64,000 nucleotides of DNA, taken from assembly GCF_020329505.1 (NCBI RefSeq), contig NZ_JAGKJJ010000001.1, positions 186,001 through 250,000 of the forward strand, read 5' to 3'. The translations under genes were made by a program, and so were the position numbers. A model generated the notes under the pieces. That model ran no database searches and had not been told where the DNA came from. It was given only the letters and a program-made list of their open reading frames with translations. Position 1 is the stretch's first letter, and the number at the start of each line of letters is the position of its first letter. This DNA comes from Bradyrhizobium semiaridum (GTDB lineage: Bacteria > Pseudomonadota > Alphaproteobacteria > Rhizobiales > Xanthobacteraceae). Of the stretch, positions 21,942-30,434 are shown one piece after another.

Positions 21942-22817
21942 CTACGGGCGCTCCGCCTCCTCCAGCACTTCGAGCACGAGCTCCATCGTCATCAGCACCG
22001 GATTGTCGCCGCGCACCAGGCGGCCCTCGGCGATGCCGCCGAGATAGTCGACCAGCGCGACGTCGAGGCTGGCGCGCAGGCGGCGGTTGGCGTCGGGCGC
22101 GATCGCACCCGCGATCACCGCGAGCTCGGTCGCGAACGGCACCACGCTGCTGCCGTCGCTGAAGACGGCGCCGATCGTCGAGCCGACGCCGCCATGCAGC
22201 CGCGCGCGCAGGATGCCGTGCTCGCGGCAAAAGCCCTGCAGCGCGCAGGCGACATCCTGGTTCGGCCGCAGCCGCAGTGCGAAGGCGCGGCTATTCGTCT
22301 TCGCGCCGGTCGGCGCAGCCGCAACGGGACCGAACAGCTTGAAATTGGTCTCGCTGTCGGGCTCGGCCAGGAACATCGCGCCGTCGATGCCGAAGGCGCT
22401 GACCTCGAACGGCTCGGCGACCACCGTCTCCTCAGGCAGCATGTGCCCGCCGTTGAATCGGCCGTCGGCTTCGGTCCACAGCCCATGGCAGTGAAAGAAC
22501 GGCGCACCGTCGCGGATACCGAACGTCAGCGCCGCGAGCTTCAGCCGCGTGACGCCGGCGGGACGAAAGGTCTCGCTGTAGAAAGCGGCGTTGGCGCCGT
22601 CCTTCGACAGCGCCGGCATCACATAGGCGAATGGTCCGAGCGCCCCGCCCTTCGCGCTGAGCACGCCGCTGCAAAAGCCCTCCGCGGCGAAGCCGCGCCT
22701 GACAGCCTCGAGCAAGGGAATGCCGGCCTCGAGCGTGAACGAAAAGGCCCGGCCGCGCGCCGCGACCCACTGGATGCGCTCGGCGAGCGGTGCGCCGGGC
22801 TGGGCGATGCTGCGCAT
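21942..22817 (-). CDS. Protein with two PPC/DUF296 domains
   Basis: 291 residues that read as a tandem pair of PPC (DUF296) domains: about 20-150 (RAFSFTLEAGIPLLEAVRRG ... FFHCHGLW ... GGHMLPEE) and about 175-285 (SRAFALRLRPNQDVACAL ... GDNPVLMTMELVLEVL). The HCH and GGH residues in the first domain match the family's zinc site; they are absent in the second. Plant relatives bind AT-rich DNA, but bacterial ones are uncharacterised. It starts 4 bases after the acyl-CoA ligase stop, so the two form one operon and a metabolic role is more likely than chromatin binding. Confidence 0.75.
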   Translation of the reverse strand: MRSIAQPGAPLAERIQWVAARGRAFSFTLEAGIPLLEAVRRGFAAEGFCSGVLSAKGGALGPFAYVMPALSKDGANAAFYSETFRPAGVTRLKLAALTFGIRDGAPFFHCHGLWTEADGRFNGGHMLPEETVVAEPFEVSAFGIDGAMFLAEPDSETNFKLFGPVAAAPTGAKTNSRAFALRLRPNQDVACALQGFCREHGILRARLHGGVGSTIGAVFSDGSSVVPFATELAVIAGAIAPDANRRLRASLDVALVDYLGGIAEGRLVRGDNPVLMTMELVLEVLEEAERP

Positions 22818-22821
22818 CGGC

Positions 22822-24465
22822 TCAGGCGCCCGTCGATTTGGCGATCACCTCGAGCAGCCCGCGCGACTCGAGCTCGTCACGGATCAGCCGCTTCGGCACC
22901 TTGCCGTAGCCGGACTTCGGCAGCGCCTCCCAGAAGAAGAAGCGCTTCGGCATCTTGTAGCGCGGCACCTTTGGCGCGAGATACGCCGCTAGCTCCGCCT
23001 CGCTGACGGCCTCGGCGCCCTCCCGTGCGACGCAGACGGCGACGCCGACCTCGCCCCAGAACGGGTCGGGCACGCCGAGCACGGCGACCTCGCCGACCGC
23101 GGGATGGGTCAGGATCTTCTCCTCGATCTCGCGCGGATAGATGTTGGAGCCGCCAGAAATGTACATGTCGGAGGCACGGCCGGTGATGTAGACGAAACCT
23201 TCCGCGTCGATGTGGCCGAGATCGCCGGTGCGGAACCAGCCGTCGCGAAACGCCTTCGCATTGGCCTCGGGGTTGTCGTAATAGCCGGCGAACACGCCGG
23301 GCCCGATCACACAAATCTCTCCGGTCTCGAACGGCTTCAACTCGCGCCCGTCATCGCCTTGGATAGAGACCTGCATCCCGGTGCGCTCGAAGCCGCAGGT
23401 GCCGATCCGTGCATGCGGACCATCCTCCGGATCGTGCAACGCGGGCGGCAGCACGGTGATGTTGCCGGTGACCTCGCCGAGCCCAAAGTACTGCACCAGC
23501 ACGCCGCCGAGCTTTGCCAGCGCCGCTTTCTGGTCCTCGCGATACATCGGCGCGCCGGCATAGATGATGTAGCGCAGCGAGGAATGGTCGTGCTGGTCGG
23601 CCGCGGGATGCTCGACCATCATCTTCAGGATGGTCGGCACCGTGAACATGTTGCTGACGCGGTGTTTTGCGATCAGCCGGTACGCCTCCGCGATGTCGAA
23701 TTTCTCCGACGGCAGCAGGATGGTCGGCACGCCGCGCGCACTCTGCACCAGCTGATGCACGCCGGCGCCGTGCGACAGCGGCGCCACCACCAGCGAGGCG
23801 TCCCGCTCGGTGGTGCCGGGCATCAGGTCGGCGAGATGATTGGTGATGACGAAGGCCATCTGGCCATGGGTCAGCACCGCGGCCTTGGAACGGCCGGTGG
23901 TGCCGGAGGTGAAGAAGAACCAGCAAGGATCGTCGTACTCGACCGGGGTGTTCTCGACCTCGGCGCCGGCGTGTCTGGCGATGACGTCGCCGACCGTCGC
24001 TTCACCGAAGCTGCTGCCCTCCTCGCCGATCCGCCAGGTGAATTCGAGCGCAGGATTGGCCGCCGCCCCGGCGTGCTCAGGAAAGTCGGCATGGCACAGG
24101 AACGCCTTGGCGCCGGAAGCCGCGGCGAGATAGGCGACCTCATCAGGCATCAGGCGGAAATTGGTCGGCACCCAGACCGCGCCGAGCCTGAAGGCCGCGA
24201 ACATCGACCAGAACATCTCGTCGCAGTTCTTGGAATGGACCAGAATGCGGTCGCCCTTGACGATGCCGCGCGCGGCGAGCGCCGCCGCCAGCGCCGAGAC
24301 ATTCTGGTCGATATGGCGCCACGACCAGGCCTTCTCGTTCCAGATGAAGCCGGGCCGGTCGACGTGGCGGCGGGCGTTCTGGGTCAGGATGTAGGCGAGG
24401 TTCATCACCCGCCGCGACACCCGCGCGATGCCGCCGCGCGGCGCGGTCGAGGCTGCTCCGCTCAT
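22822..24465 (-). CDS. Acyl-CoA synthetase (ANL superfamily AMP-dependent ligase)
   Basis: Activates a carboxylic acid to its CoA thioester through an acyl-AMP intermediate. It has the P-loop FFFTSGTTGRSKAAVLTHG, the FGLGEVTGN motif, GWFRTGDLGHID, the hinge region ITGRASDMYISGG, and the catalytic Lys region LPKSGYGKVPKR near the C-terminus. The 547 residues are full length. The substrate cannot be read from sequence; medium-chain or aromatic acids are typical of such soil ligases. An alternative start at 24405 (MNLAYILTQ) fits many homologues better at the N-terminus. Confidence 0.88.
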   Translation of the reverse strand: MSGAASTAPRGGIARVSRRVMNLAYILTQNARRHVDRPGFIWNEKAWSWRHIDQNVSALAAALAARGIVKGDRILVHSKNCDEMFWSMFAAFRLGAVWVPTNFRLMPDEVAYLAAASGAKAFLCHADFPEHAGAAANPALEFTWRIGEEGSSFGEATVGDVIARHAGAEVENTPVEYDDPCWFFFTSGTTGRSKAAVLTHGQMAFVITNHLADLMPGTTERDASLVVAPLSHGAGVHQLVQSARGVPTILLPSEKFDIAEAYRLIAKHRVSNMFTVPTILKMMVEHPAADQHDHSSLRYIIYAGAPMYREDQKAALAKLGGVLVQYFGLGEVTGNITVLPPALHDPEDGPHARIGTCGFERTGMQVSIQGDDGRELKPFETGEICVIGPGVFAGYYDNPEANAKAFRDGWFRTGDLGHIDAEGFVYITGRASDMYISGGSNIYPREIEEKILTHPAVGEVAVLGVPDPFWGEVGVAVCVAREGAEAVSEAELAAYLAPKVPRYKMPKRFFFWEALPKSGYGKVPKRLIRDELESRGLLEVIAKSTGA

Positions 24466-24651
24466 CGCCGCCGGCCCGCCGATACGTGCAACACAATGGG
24501 CAAGGTCAGGACGGTCATCAGCTGTTTCCTCGGTCGGGACCGGGCGTCTTCAAGCGCCGCAAGGGGGATCATGCGACCCGGTTTATCGCCAAGCCGCAGC
24601 CTCCCGCAAGGCCCGCGCGACGCCCGCCGTCCCGACCGAAAGCCCGTCTGC

Positions 24652-25053
24652 CTATTGCGGATGCTTGGCCAGCTCCTGATCGCTCAGGTTCCAGTCCTGC
24701 CAGAGCTGCAAGGCGCCGAGCACCACGACCAGCGCGCCGAGCACGATGTGCCAGAGCTGCAGCGCCTGGTCGCCGGCATAGCCGAGCACGAAGGGCGACG
24801 CCATCAGCCAGAGCCCGATCACGATGCTCGCCACCTCCTCCCAGCGTTGCAGCGCGACATATTCGAGCTGGGCAAGGCCCAGCACCAGCATGCCGACCAC
24901 GAAGCAGTTGAGGATCAGGTGGCTGCGTTCGACATCGACGATGTCGCGCGCTTGAAGCGGAAACCAGGGCGAGACCATGATCAGCACGCCGAGCAGCATG
25001 CCAGCCCAGTCTTCCCAGGGACGGTGTATTCTGAAGAAACGCATGTCCGACAT
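24652..25053 (-). CDS. SPW-repeat membrane protein
   Basis: 133 residues with four hydrophobic helices in two repeats. Each repeat carries the SPW-type motif: MVSPWFPLQ in the first, MASPFVLGY in the second. SPW proteins are small inner-membrane proteins of unknown function, common in rhizobia. The N-terminus (FFRIHRPWEDWAGMLLGV) and the WHIVLGALVVVLGALQLWQDW segment are typical. It stands alone on the minus strand, 186 bases from the acyl-CoA ligase start. Confidence 0.8.
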   Translation of the reverse strand: MSDMRFFRIHRPWEDWAGMLLGVLIMVSPWFPLQARDIVDVERSHLILNCFVVGMLVLGLAQLEYVALQRWEEVASIVIGLWLMASPFVLGYAGDQALQLWHIVLGALVVVLGALQLWQDWNLSDQELAKHPQ

Positions 25054-25223
25054 GACGAACCTCCTCCGAAAAGGGGCATACGTCGGCGGCCGGCAAAACC
25101 CACTCCGTATCAGACGACCATCCGGCCGCAGCGGGGGCGTATGTCTGGCATCAAACGTAATGGAAACCTATTGGCTCGCAAGGCCTGAGGCGCAGTGTGC
25201 GATGCGGCAACGGCGGCCGAGCG

Positions 25224-26168
25224 TCATCGTGTCGCGCGGAGGCGTGCCAGCGCCTCCTGCGCGGTCTTCAAGTCCGGGCGCAACTCCAGCGCCTTGCGCA
25301 AATCGGCCGCTGCGCCCTGCTTGTTGCCCAGCCGCAGCTTGGCCTGCCCGCGGTTATTCCAGGAGTAGGCGTCGTCCGGATCGTATTGCAGCGCCTTGTC
25401 GTAGTCCGCGATCCCACCCTTGTTGTCGCCCTGGAACAGGCGGATCATGCCGCGGTTGCGCCAGCCGCGCGCATCGGTCGGCGCGATCTTCGCCGCCTCG
25501 CCATAGTCGGCGGCGGCGCGGTCGAGCTGCTCGGTATCGCGATAGACGTTGCCGCGATTGATGTAGGCGAGCACGTTGGGCTCGAGCTTGATCTCGGTGC
25601 TGAAGTCGGCGATCGCGTGCGCGGCATCGCGCTTGCGGTAGTAGAGAAAGCCGCGATTGCCGTAAGCGGTAGCCAGCTTCGGGTTGTACTTGATCGCGAG
25701 GTCGAAGTCGGCCAGCGCGCGATCGAGATCGCCCTTATTGAACCAGGCATCGCCGCGATTGTTATAGGCCAGCGCGAAGCTGGGATCGATGCGGATCGCC
25801 TCGTCATAGTCGGCGATGGCGTGATCGAGGTCCTTCTTGAAGGCATAGACGCGGCCGCGATTGGTATAGGCGCAGGCATAGGCCGGATCGAGCTTGATCG
25901 CCTCGTTGAGGTCGGCGAGCGCCGCATCGAGCTCGCGCTTCTCGGTCAGACCGTGGCCACGGTTGCAGTAGGCTGCCGCCAGCCGCCTGCCGGTCTCGGT
26001 CCGACCCTCGATCACTGCGTTGCAGGCCGCCACGCGGTCGCCCAGCGGCGTCGCCGCACCGACACAGGCCTGCCAGCTCGGATCGTCGCCCGCGGATGCT
26101 TGAGATGCGCTCGAGATGATCACGAGGGTCCCGAGCAAAACGATGGTCAGGCCAGCCAGAATGCGCAT
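25224..26168 (-). CDS. Exported TPR-repeat protein
   Basis: 314 residues. The signal peptide MRILAGLTIVLLGTLVIISSASQASAG is followed by a Cys-containing segment and about seven tetratricopeptide repeats of 34 residues (for example AYNNRGDAWFNKGDLDRALADFDLAIKYNPK is one, read here only in part). TPR arrays are protein-binding scaffolds; the export signal places it in the periplasm. ATG 26168 is chosen so that the signal peptide is N-terminal, since a longer frame reaches 26228. It is divergent from the small GNAT gene. The partner is unknown. Confidence 0.8.
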   Translation of the reverse strand: MRILAGLTIVLLGTLVIISSASQASAGDDPSWQACVGAATPLGDRVAACNAVIEGRTETGRRLAAAYCNRGHGLTEKRELDAALADLNEAIKLDPAYACAYTNRGRVYAFKKDLDHAIADYDEAIRIDPSFALAYNNRGDAWFNKGDLDRALADFDLAIKYNPKLATAYGNRGFLYYRKRDAAHAIADFSTEIKLEPNVLAYINRGNVYRDTEQLDRAAADYGEAAKIAPTDARGWRNRGMIRLFQGDNKGGIADYDKALQYDPDDAYSWNNRGQAKLRLGNKQGAAADLRKALELRPDLKTAQEALARLRATR

Positions 26169-26268
26169 ATCGACAATCCACAAATGCCAATTTGCGGGTT
26201 GGTCGCAGCTTCCCAGGTTCGGGTTCACACGCTTAGATCAGGCAGAGTGAATCAACCGGCATTTTGCG

Positions 26269-26541
26269 ATGGCTGCCGTCCGAGACAACAGGGCCGAAAA
26301 CCGCTTCGAGCTCGACACCGAAGGCGGCCTCGCTTTTGCGAATTACCGGCGGACGCCGTCGGCCGTCATCATCACCCACACCGAGACGCCGCGGGCGCTG
26401 CGCGGCCGCGGCATCGCATCGGAGCTGGTCAAAGGGACGCTGGAGTTGATCCGCGCCGATGGCCACAAGGTGATCGCCGGCTGCGGCTTCGTGGTGGACT
26501 ACTTGCGCAAGCATCCGGAATACGCAGACATCGCGGGCTAG
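26269..26541 (+). CDS. Minimal GNAT N-acetyltransferase (NATD1/YjdJ type)
   Basis: 90 residues, the reduced GNAT form. The acetyl-CoA-binding signature is PRALRGRGIASELVKGTLE (Q/RxxGxG/A). A C-terminal CGFVVDYLRKHPEY motif is shared with the human NATD1 and bacterial YjdJ group. It lacks the usual N-terminal strands and is probably cytoplasmic. The substrate is unknown. It converges on the exported FAH-fold gene with 11 bases between the stops. Confidence 0.8.
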   Translation: MAAVRDNRAENRFELDTEGGLAFANYRRTPSAVIITHTETPRALRGRGIASELVKGTLELIRADGHKVIAGCGFVVDYLRKHPEYADIAG

Positions 26542-26552
26542 CGCCCTGCCCG

Positions 26553-27344
26553 TCAGACGATCTTGATCGACATGTCGGGCAGGCCCTCGAGCTTGCACAG
26601 CAGCACGTCGCCCTTGACGACCGGGCCGACATTTTCCGGCGTGCCGGAATAGATGATGTCGCCGGCCTTCAGCTCGAAGGCCTCCGAGAGTTTTGCGATC
26701 TGCTCGGCGACGCTCCAGATCATGTTCTTCAGGTCGGAGCTCTGCCGCACCGTGCCGTTGACCGCGAGCGAGATCGCGCCCTGCGTGAAGTGACCGGTCT
26801 TGCTCGCGGGGTGGATCGGTCCGAGCACCGCGGCGTGGTCAAAGCTTTTGCCGATCTCCCACGGCTTCTTCTCGGCGGCCATGCCATTCTGCAAATCGCG
26901 GCGCGTCATGTCGAGGCCGAGCGCGTAGCCGTAGACGTGATCGAGCGCCTTGTCGGCCGGGATATTGGTGCCGCCGGATTTCAGCGCGGCGACCAGCTCG
27001 ACCTCGTGGTGATAGTTCTTGGTCAGCGACGGATAGGGATGATCGGCGACGATGCCGACCGCAACGTTCTGGATCGCGTCCGTCGGCTTCTGAAAGAAGA
27101 ACGGCGGCTCGCGGGTCGGATCGGAGCCGCGCTCGATCGCATGCGCCGCATAGTTGCGGCCGATGCAATAGATGCGGCGGACCTGGAACACCTCGGCCTC
27201 GCCGACGATCGGGATCGTCACCGCCGGGACCGGAAACATCGCCTTCGGTCCGGCCTGCGCCTGTACCGGTGCGGATTGCACGGCGGCGCCGGCCAGCGCC
27301 AGCGCGCCGGTCGTCAGCACGGCGCGGCGGTCGAGATCAGTCAT
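26553..27344 (-). CDS. Tat-exported fumarylacetoacetate hydrolase family protein
   Basis: 263 residues. The N-terminus has a twin-arginine-like signal (DRRAVLTTGALALAGAA ... VQAQA). The FAH fold follows: IYCIGRNYAAHA, then FFFQKPTDAI, the metal-binding YHHEVELVAAL, then GYALGLDMTRRD and IYSGTPENVGPV. FAH enzymes cleave or isomerise beta-diketo acids and are normally cytoplasmic, so a predicted export signal is uncommon. AAGGAGAAC precedes the ATG at 27344. The substrate is unknown. Confidence 0.82.
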   Translation of the reverse strand: MTDLDRRAVLTTGALALAGAAVQSAPVQAQAGPKAMFPVPAVTIPIVGEAEVFQVRRIYCIGRNYAAHAIERGSDPTREPPFFFQKPTDAIQNVAVGIVADHPYPSLTKNYHHEVELVAALKSGGTNIPADKALDHVYGYALGLDMTRRDLQNGMAAEKKPWEIGKSFDHAAVLGPIHPASKTGHFTQGAISLAVNGTVRQSSDLKNMIWSVAEQIAKLSEAFELKAGDIIYSGTPENVGPVVKGDVLLCKLEGLPDMSIKIV

Positions 27345-27395
27345 GGGCGTTCTCCTTGTTGTTGTTGGCCGATCTATAGAGGCTCGGCGTTCGAC

Positions 27396-27424
27396 AAAAA
27401 AGGGCCCGCGCTGCGGCGGGCCCT
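27396..27424 (-). terminator. Rho-independent terminator after the DUF3597 gene
   Basis: On the minus strand, the nine-base stem AGGGCCCGC / GCGGGCCCT is followed by TTTTTTGTC. It lies 26 bases beyond the DUF3597 stop and protects the downstream FAH-family gene. Confidence 0.85.
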
Positions 27425-27450
27425 GGTTCACGTGCGCGATGATGATCCCG

Positions 27451-27861
27451 TCAGTGCTTGATGTCTGCCGGCAGCTTGCCGCCATTGGCTGCGAGCTTGG
27501 TCATCACCTGCTTGTGCAGCCAGATGTTCATGCTGGCGGAATCGTTGGTGTCGCCGGTGTAACCGAGCTCCTTGGCGAGCTCCTTGCGGGCGGACAGGCT
27601 GGAGTCGATGTCCAGCGCCTTCATCAGGTCGACGATCGAGGTGCGCCATTCCAGCTTCTCCCCTTTCGCGGCAACCGCCTTGTCGAGGATGGGAGCCACG
27701 TCGACGGTCTGACCGGGCGCCGCGGCCGGCGCTGCTGCGGGAGACGATGCGCTGCCGGCGGGGCCACCGGCGGGAGCTGCGCCCGCAGCCGTTCCACCGG
27801 CGGGCGCTGCGCTCGCGCTGCTTCCGAAGATCGCGCCCATGATTTTTCCGAAAATGCTCAT
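27451..27861 (-). CDS. DUF3597 family protein
   Basis: 136 residues. A short N-terminal segment MSIFGKIMGAIFGSS precedes an Ala/Pro/Gly-rich linker (about 20-60). A compact helical C-terminal domain follows, with DVAPILDKAVAAKGEKLEWR, SIVDLMKALDIDSSLSAR and KELAKELGY, matching DUF3597. Function unknown; the Lys/Glu-rich helices resemble small DNA- or protein-binding domains. Start 27861 follows GGGAGCG. It has its own terminator and is divergent from the DUF2189 gene (292 bases between, nothing recognised there). Confidence 0.72.
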   Translation of the reverse strand: MSIFGKIMGAIFGSSASAAPAGGTAAGAAPAGGPAGSASSPAAAPAAAPGQTVDVAPILDKAVAAKGEKLEWRTSIVDLMKALDIDSSLSARKELAKELGYTGDTNDSASMNIWLHKQVMTKLAANGGKLPADIKH

Positions 27862-28153
27862 CGTTCGCTCCCACTGGACTTGAGATGGTGTGAAGGTCGG
27901 ACGGCGCTGGGACGTCCGACCGCGGTCGCAGCTAAACTGTATCGCTCCATCCATAGCTTGCCAATGCGACATTCACTTGCGCGTGAATCCCTTTGGCCCA
28001 GCCCGGTTTGGGTGTACCCTTCGTTGCACAGTTCGCGACATGGCCAGTTCCTGCTTTGTCTTTCGCGTCTGGCTCTGCTCGTGATCGCTTCGAGAGCGGC
28101 GCGCTTGTGCCCGCGTGCGGGCGCAAGATGCGGCCGCCAGGGAGACAACGACC

Positions 28154-29065
28154 ATGGCCACGTCATATCAAGGCAATGTCCCATTGATGACGCAGGGCGA
28201 GCAAAGCATCGCCTCTGCGCCAGTGATCCGTACCATCGGCCTGTCCGATCTGCATCAGGCGCTGCGGCTCGGCTGGGAAGACTTCAAGGCGATCCCGACA
28301 CACGCCATCATCCTGTGCCTGATCTATCCCGTGCTCGGCCTCGTGCTGGCGCGCACGGTGCACGGCTATTCCGTGCTGCCCCTGCTGTTTCCGCTGGCCG
28401 CGGGCTTTGCCTTGCTCGGTCCGTTTGCCGCAATCGGCCTCTACGAGATGAGCCGCCGCCGCGAGAACGGCGAGGAAGCCTCCGCCTGGGATGCCATGGA
28501 GGTGTTCCGCTCGCCCTCGTTCGGCGCGATGCTCGGGGTCGGCACGCTGCTGTTCGCGCTGTTCGTGACCTGGATCGCCACTGCGCAGGCGATCTATACG
28601 GCGGTGTTCGGCTACGAGACCGCGGCCAACATTCCTGATTTTGCCGCGCGCGTCCTGACCACCCAGCAAGGCTGGTGGCTGATCGTGGTCGGCTGCGGCG
28701 TCGGCTTCCTGTTCGCGCTGGTGGCGCTCTGCATCAGCGTGGTGGCGTTCCCGATCATGCTCGACCGCCAGGCAAGCGCCGGCGAAGCAATGACGATGTC
28801 GATGCGTGTCGTCGCGCAGAACCCGGTGCCGATGCTGGCCTGGGGCCTGATCGTCGCCGTGCTGCTGGTGCTGGGGACGATCCCGTTCTTCCTCGGCCTC
28901 GCCGTCGTGGTCCCATTGCTGGGCCACGCCACCTGGCATCTGTATCGTGCGGTCATTGTCAAGGATCCGAATGCGCGGCCGGTCATTCCGAAAGCACGCG
29001 CGCGGAAGCCGGCGGCTGATTTCCCGGCCAACCTGTTCCCGTGGCGCCGGAGCGATCGCGGCTAG
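28154..29065 (+). CDS. DUF2189 family integral membrane protein
   Basis: 303 residues with about six transmembrane helices. The cytoplasmic lead IRTIGLSDLHQALRLGWEDFKAIPTHAI is typical of DUF2189. Long hydrophobic segments follow, among them LLFPLAAGFALLGPFAAIGLYE and WWLIVVGCGVGFLFALVALC. The tail is basic. It is an inner-membrane protein of unknown function. GGGAGACAAC precedes the ATG at 28154. A strong terminator follows, so it is probably transcribed alone. Confidence 0.8.
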   Translation: MATSYQGNVPLMTQGEQSIASAPVIRTIGLSDLHQALRLGWEDFKAIPTHAIILCLIYPVLGLVLARTVHGYSVLPLLFPLAAGFALLGPFAAIGLYEMSRRRENGEEASAWDAMEVFRSPSFGAMLGVGTLLFALFVTWIATAQAIYTAVFGYETAANIPDFAARVLTTQQGWWLIVVGCGVGFLFALVALCISVVAFPIMLDRQASAGEAMTMSMRVVAQNPVPMLAWGLIVAVLLVLGTIPFFLGLAVVVPLLGHATWHLYRAVIVKDPNARPVIPKARARKPAADFPANLFPWRRSDRG

Positions 29066-29105
29066 CGATCTGCTCCGATCGTGAGCGGTCCGGGTTCGAC
29101 ATCCA

Positions 29106-29136
29106 CCGCCGGCCGACTCTCGGCCGGCGGTTTTTC
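29106..29136 (+). terminator. Rho-independent terminator after the DUF2189 gene
   Basis: A perfect ten-base stem CCGCCGGCCG / CGGCCGGCGG with a five-base loop (ACTCT), followed by TTTTT. Confidence 0.9.
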
Positions 29137-29303
29137 GTCGCACAAGGCTTGGGGCAGCCGTCAACGGGATGTGAAGCTTGCTGCGCTATCTGAGATCATG
29201 GATCGAATGCGGGCCTTTTTTTGGCCGCGGTTGCTGCGAACATGCGCGCCAGGTTCCGCGACCAATGTCGATGACTGCGCAGCCTTTCGGAGTGAACGGC
29301 CCT

Positions 29304-30434
29304 ATGACCTCCCGTCTTTCCCTTTCCACGATCGCCCTTGGCGCCTGGCTCGTGACATCGGTCGCGCCGGCCCTGGCCGCTCCCTGCGGCACCGGGACAT
29401 TCGAGGCCTGGCTCGACGACTTCAAGAAGGAGGCGGCGGCCAAAGGCATATCGCAAAACGCGATCCAGGCCGGCCTCGCCGGCGTCACCCAGGACAAGGC
29501 GATCCTGGCACGCGACCATTCCCAGCAGGTGTTCAACCAGACCTTCGAGCAGTTCTCCGCCCGCATGGTGCCGCCGCGCCTCACCCGCGGCTCGAACATG
29601 CTGAAGCAATACGGCTCGGTGCTGTCGCGGATCGAGGAGGCTTACGGCGTGCCGCCGGAGATCCTCGTCGCGATCTGGGGGCTGGAAACCGACTTCGGCG
29701 TCAATATCGGCAAATTCTCCACCATTCGCTCGCTGGCGACGCTGGCCTATGATTGCCGCCGCTCCGACATGTTCAAGGCCGAGATGCTCGATGCGCTGCG
29801 CATCATCGATCGCGGCGATCTGACGCCGCAGGAGATGCGCGGCGCCTGGGCCGGCGAGCTCGGCCAGACCCAGTTCATGCCGTCGTCCTACATCAAGTTC
29901 GCGGTCGACTTCGACAACAACGGCAAGCGCGACCTGTTGCGCAACGTGCCCGACGTGCTCGCCTCAACGGCAAACTTCCTGAAAAGCTACGGCTGGAAGA
30001 AGGGCAAGGATTGGGAGCCCGGCAGTGAAAACTTCGCGGTGATCCAGCAGTGGAATAAGAGCGAAGTTTACGCCAAGACCATCGCATACTTCGCCACCCA
30101 GCTCGCCCGCGCGCCCGGCCATCGCTTCCACCGCGGATTCGGTCTTGGTCAGATTGTCACCGCTGCATCCGACGCCGCCACCCCTCTTGGCGGCGTGAGC
30201 GGGAACGACAGCGCAAGCAACGGCAGCCACTGCGGCTGCGCCGATCAACGTTCTGATCATGGGCATCATCCATCTTTTTTCTTAGGCAGAAACCAGCGTG
30301 ATTGCGGAATCTGCGAAATGATTATTCGCCTGTTCCCGCCAGCGTTCAGAATGAAATCCGCGCGATGCAAATGTGATGAGCGCTGCACGCGTAGCGCGCA
30401 TGCGTTGCATAGCGCTTTGATTACATGTCGGTAA
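29304..30434 (+). CDS. Lytic murein transglycosylase (MltB-like) with aberrant C-terminal extension
   Basis: Cleaves peptidoglycan between MurNAc and GlcNAc in the periplasm. The signal peptide ends PALAAPC. The catalytic Glu128 lies in AIWGLETDFGVNIG, and the GELGQTQFMPSSY and YGWKKGKDWEPGS motifs are family B. In relatives of this short type I recall the protein ending near QLARAP, here residue 271. This frame instead continues 105 residues, from 30117 to 30434, with no domain resemblance; that stretch is largely antisense to a remnant gene. A small deletion that removed the stop is the likely cause. The start is ATG 29304, with GGAG upstream. Confidence 0.82.
   Translation: MTSRLSLSTIALGAWLVTSVAPALAAPCGTGTFEAWLDDFKKEAAAKGISQNAIQAGLAGVTQDKAILARDHSQQVFNQTFEQFSARMVPPRLTRGSNMLKQYGSVLSRIEEAYGVPPEILVAIWGLETDFGVNIGKFSTIRSLATLAYDCRRSDMFKAEMLDALRIIDRGDLTPQEMRGAWAGELGQTQFMPSSYIKFAVDFDNNGKRDLLRNVPDVLASTANFLKSYGWKKGKDWEPGSENFAVIQQWNKSEVYAKTIAYFATQLARAPGHRFHRGFGLGQIVTAASDAATPLGGVSGNDSASNGSHCGCADQRSDHGHHPSFFLGRNQRDCGICEMIIRLFPPAFRMKSARCKCDERCTRSAHALHSALITCR
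30117..30269 (-). pseudogene. Remnant of a small secreted-protein gene (5' part only)
   Basis: About 51 codons read as a signal peptide (RTLIGAAAVAAVACAVVPAHA) and a mature start CSGDNLTKTESAVEAMA. This recalls a small exported protein common in Bradyrhizobium, normally about 80-100 residues. Beyond residue 51 the frame runs antisense into the transglycosylase gene and the family resemblance ends. An open frame to 29964 remains, so a chimeric 101-residue product is possible, but the gene appears broken by the same event that extended its neighbour. Confidence 0.5.

Noticed and set aside
29964..30269. Complete 101-residue secreted protein on the minus strand
   Set aside because: Only the first half looks like a real gene; the rest is antisense to the transglycosylase. 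Reported as a remnant instead.
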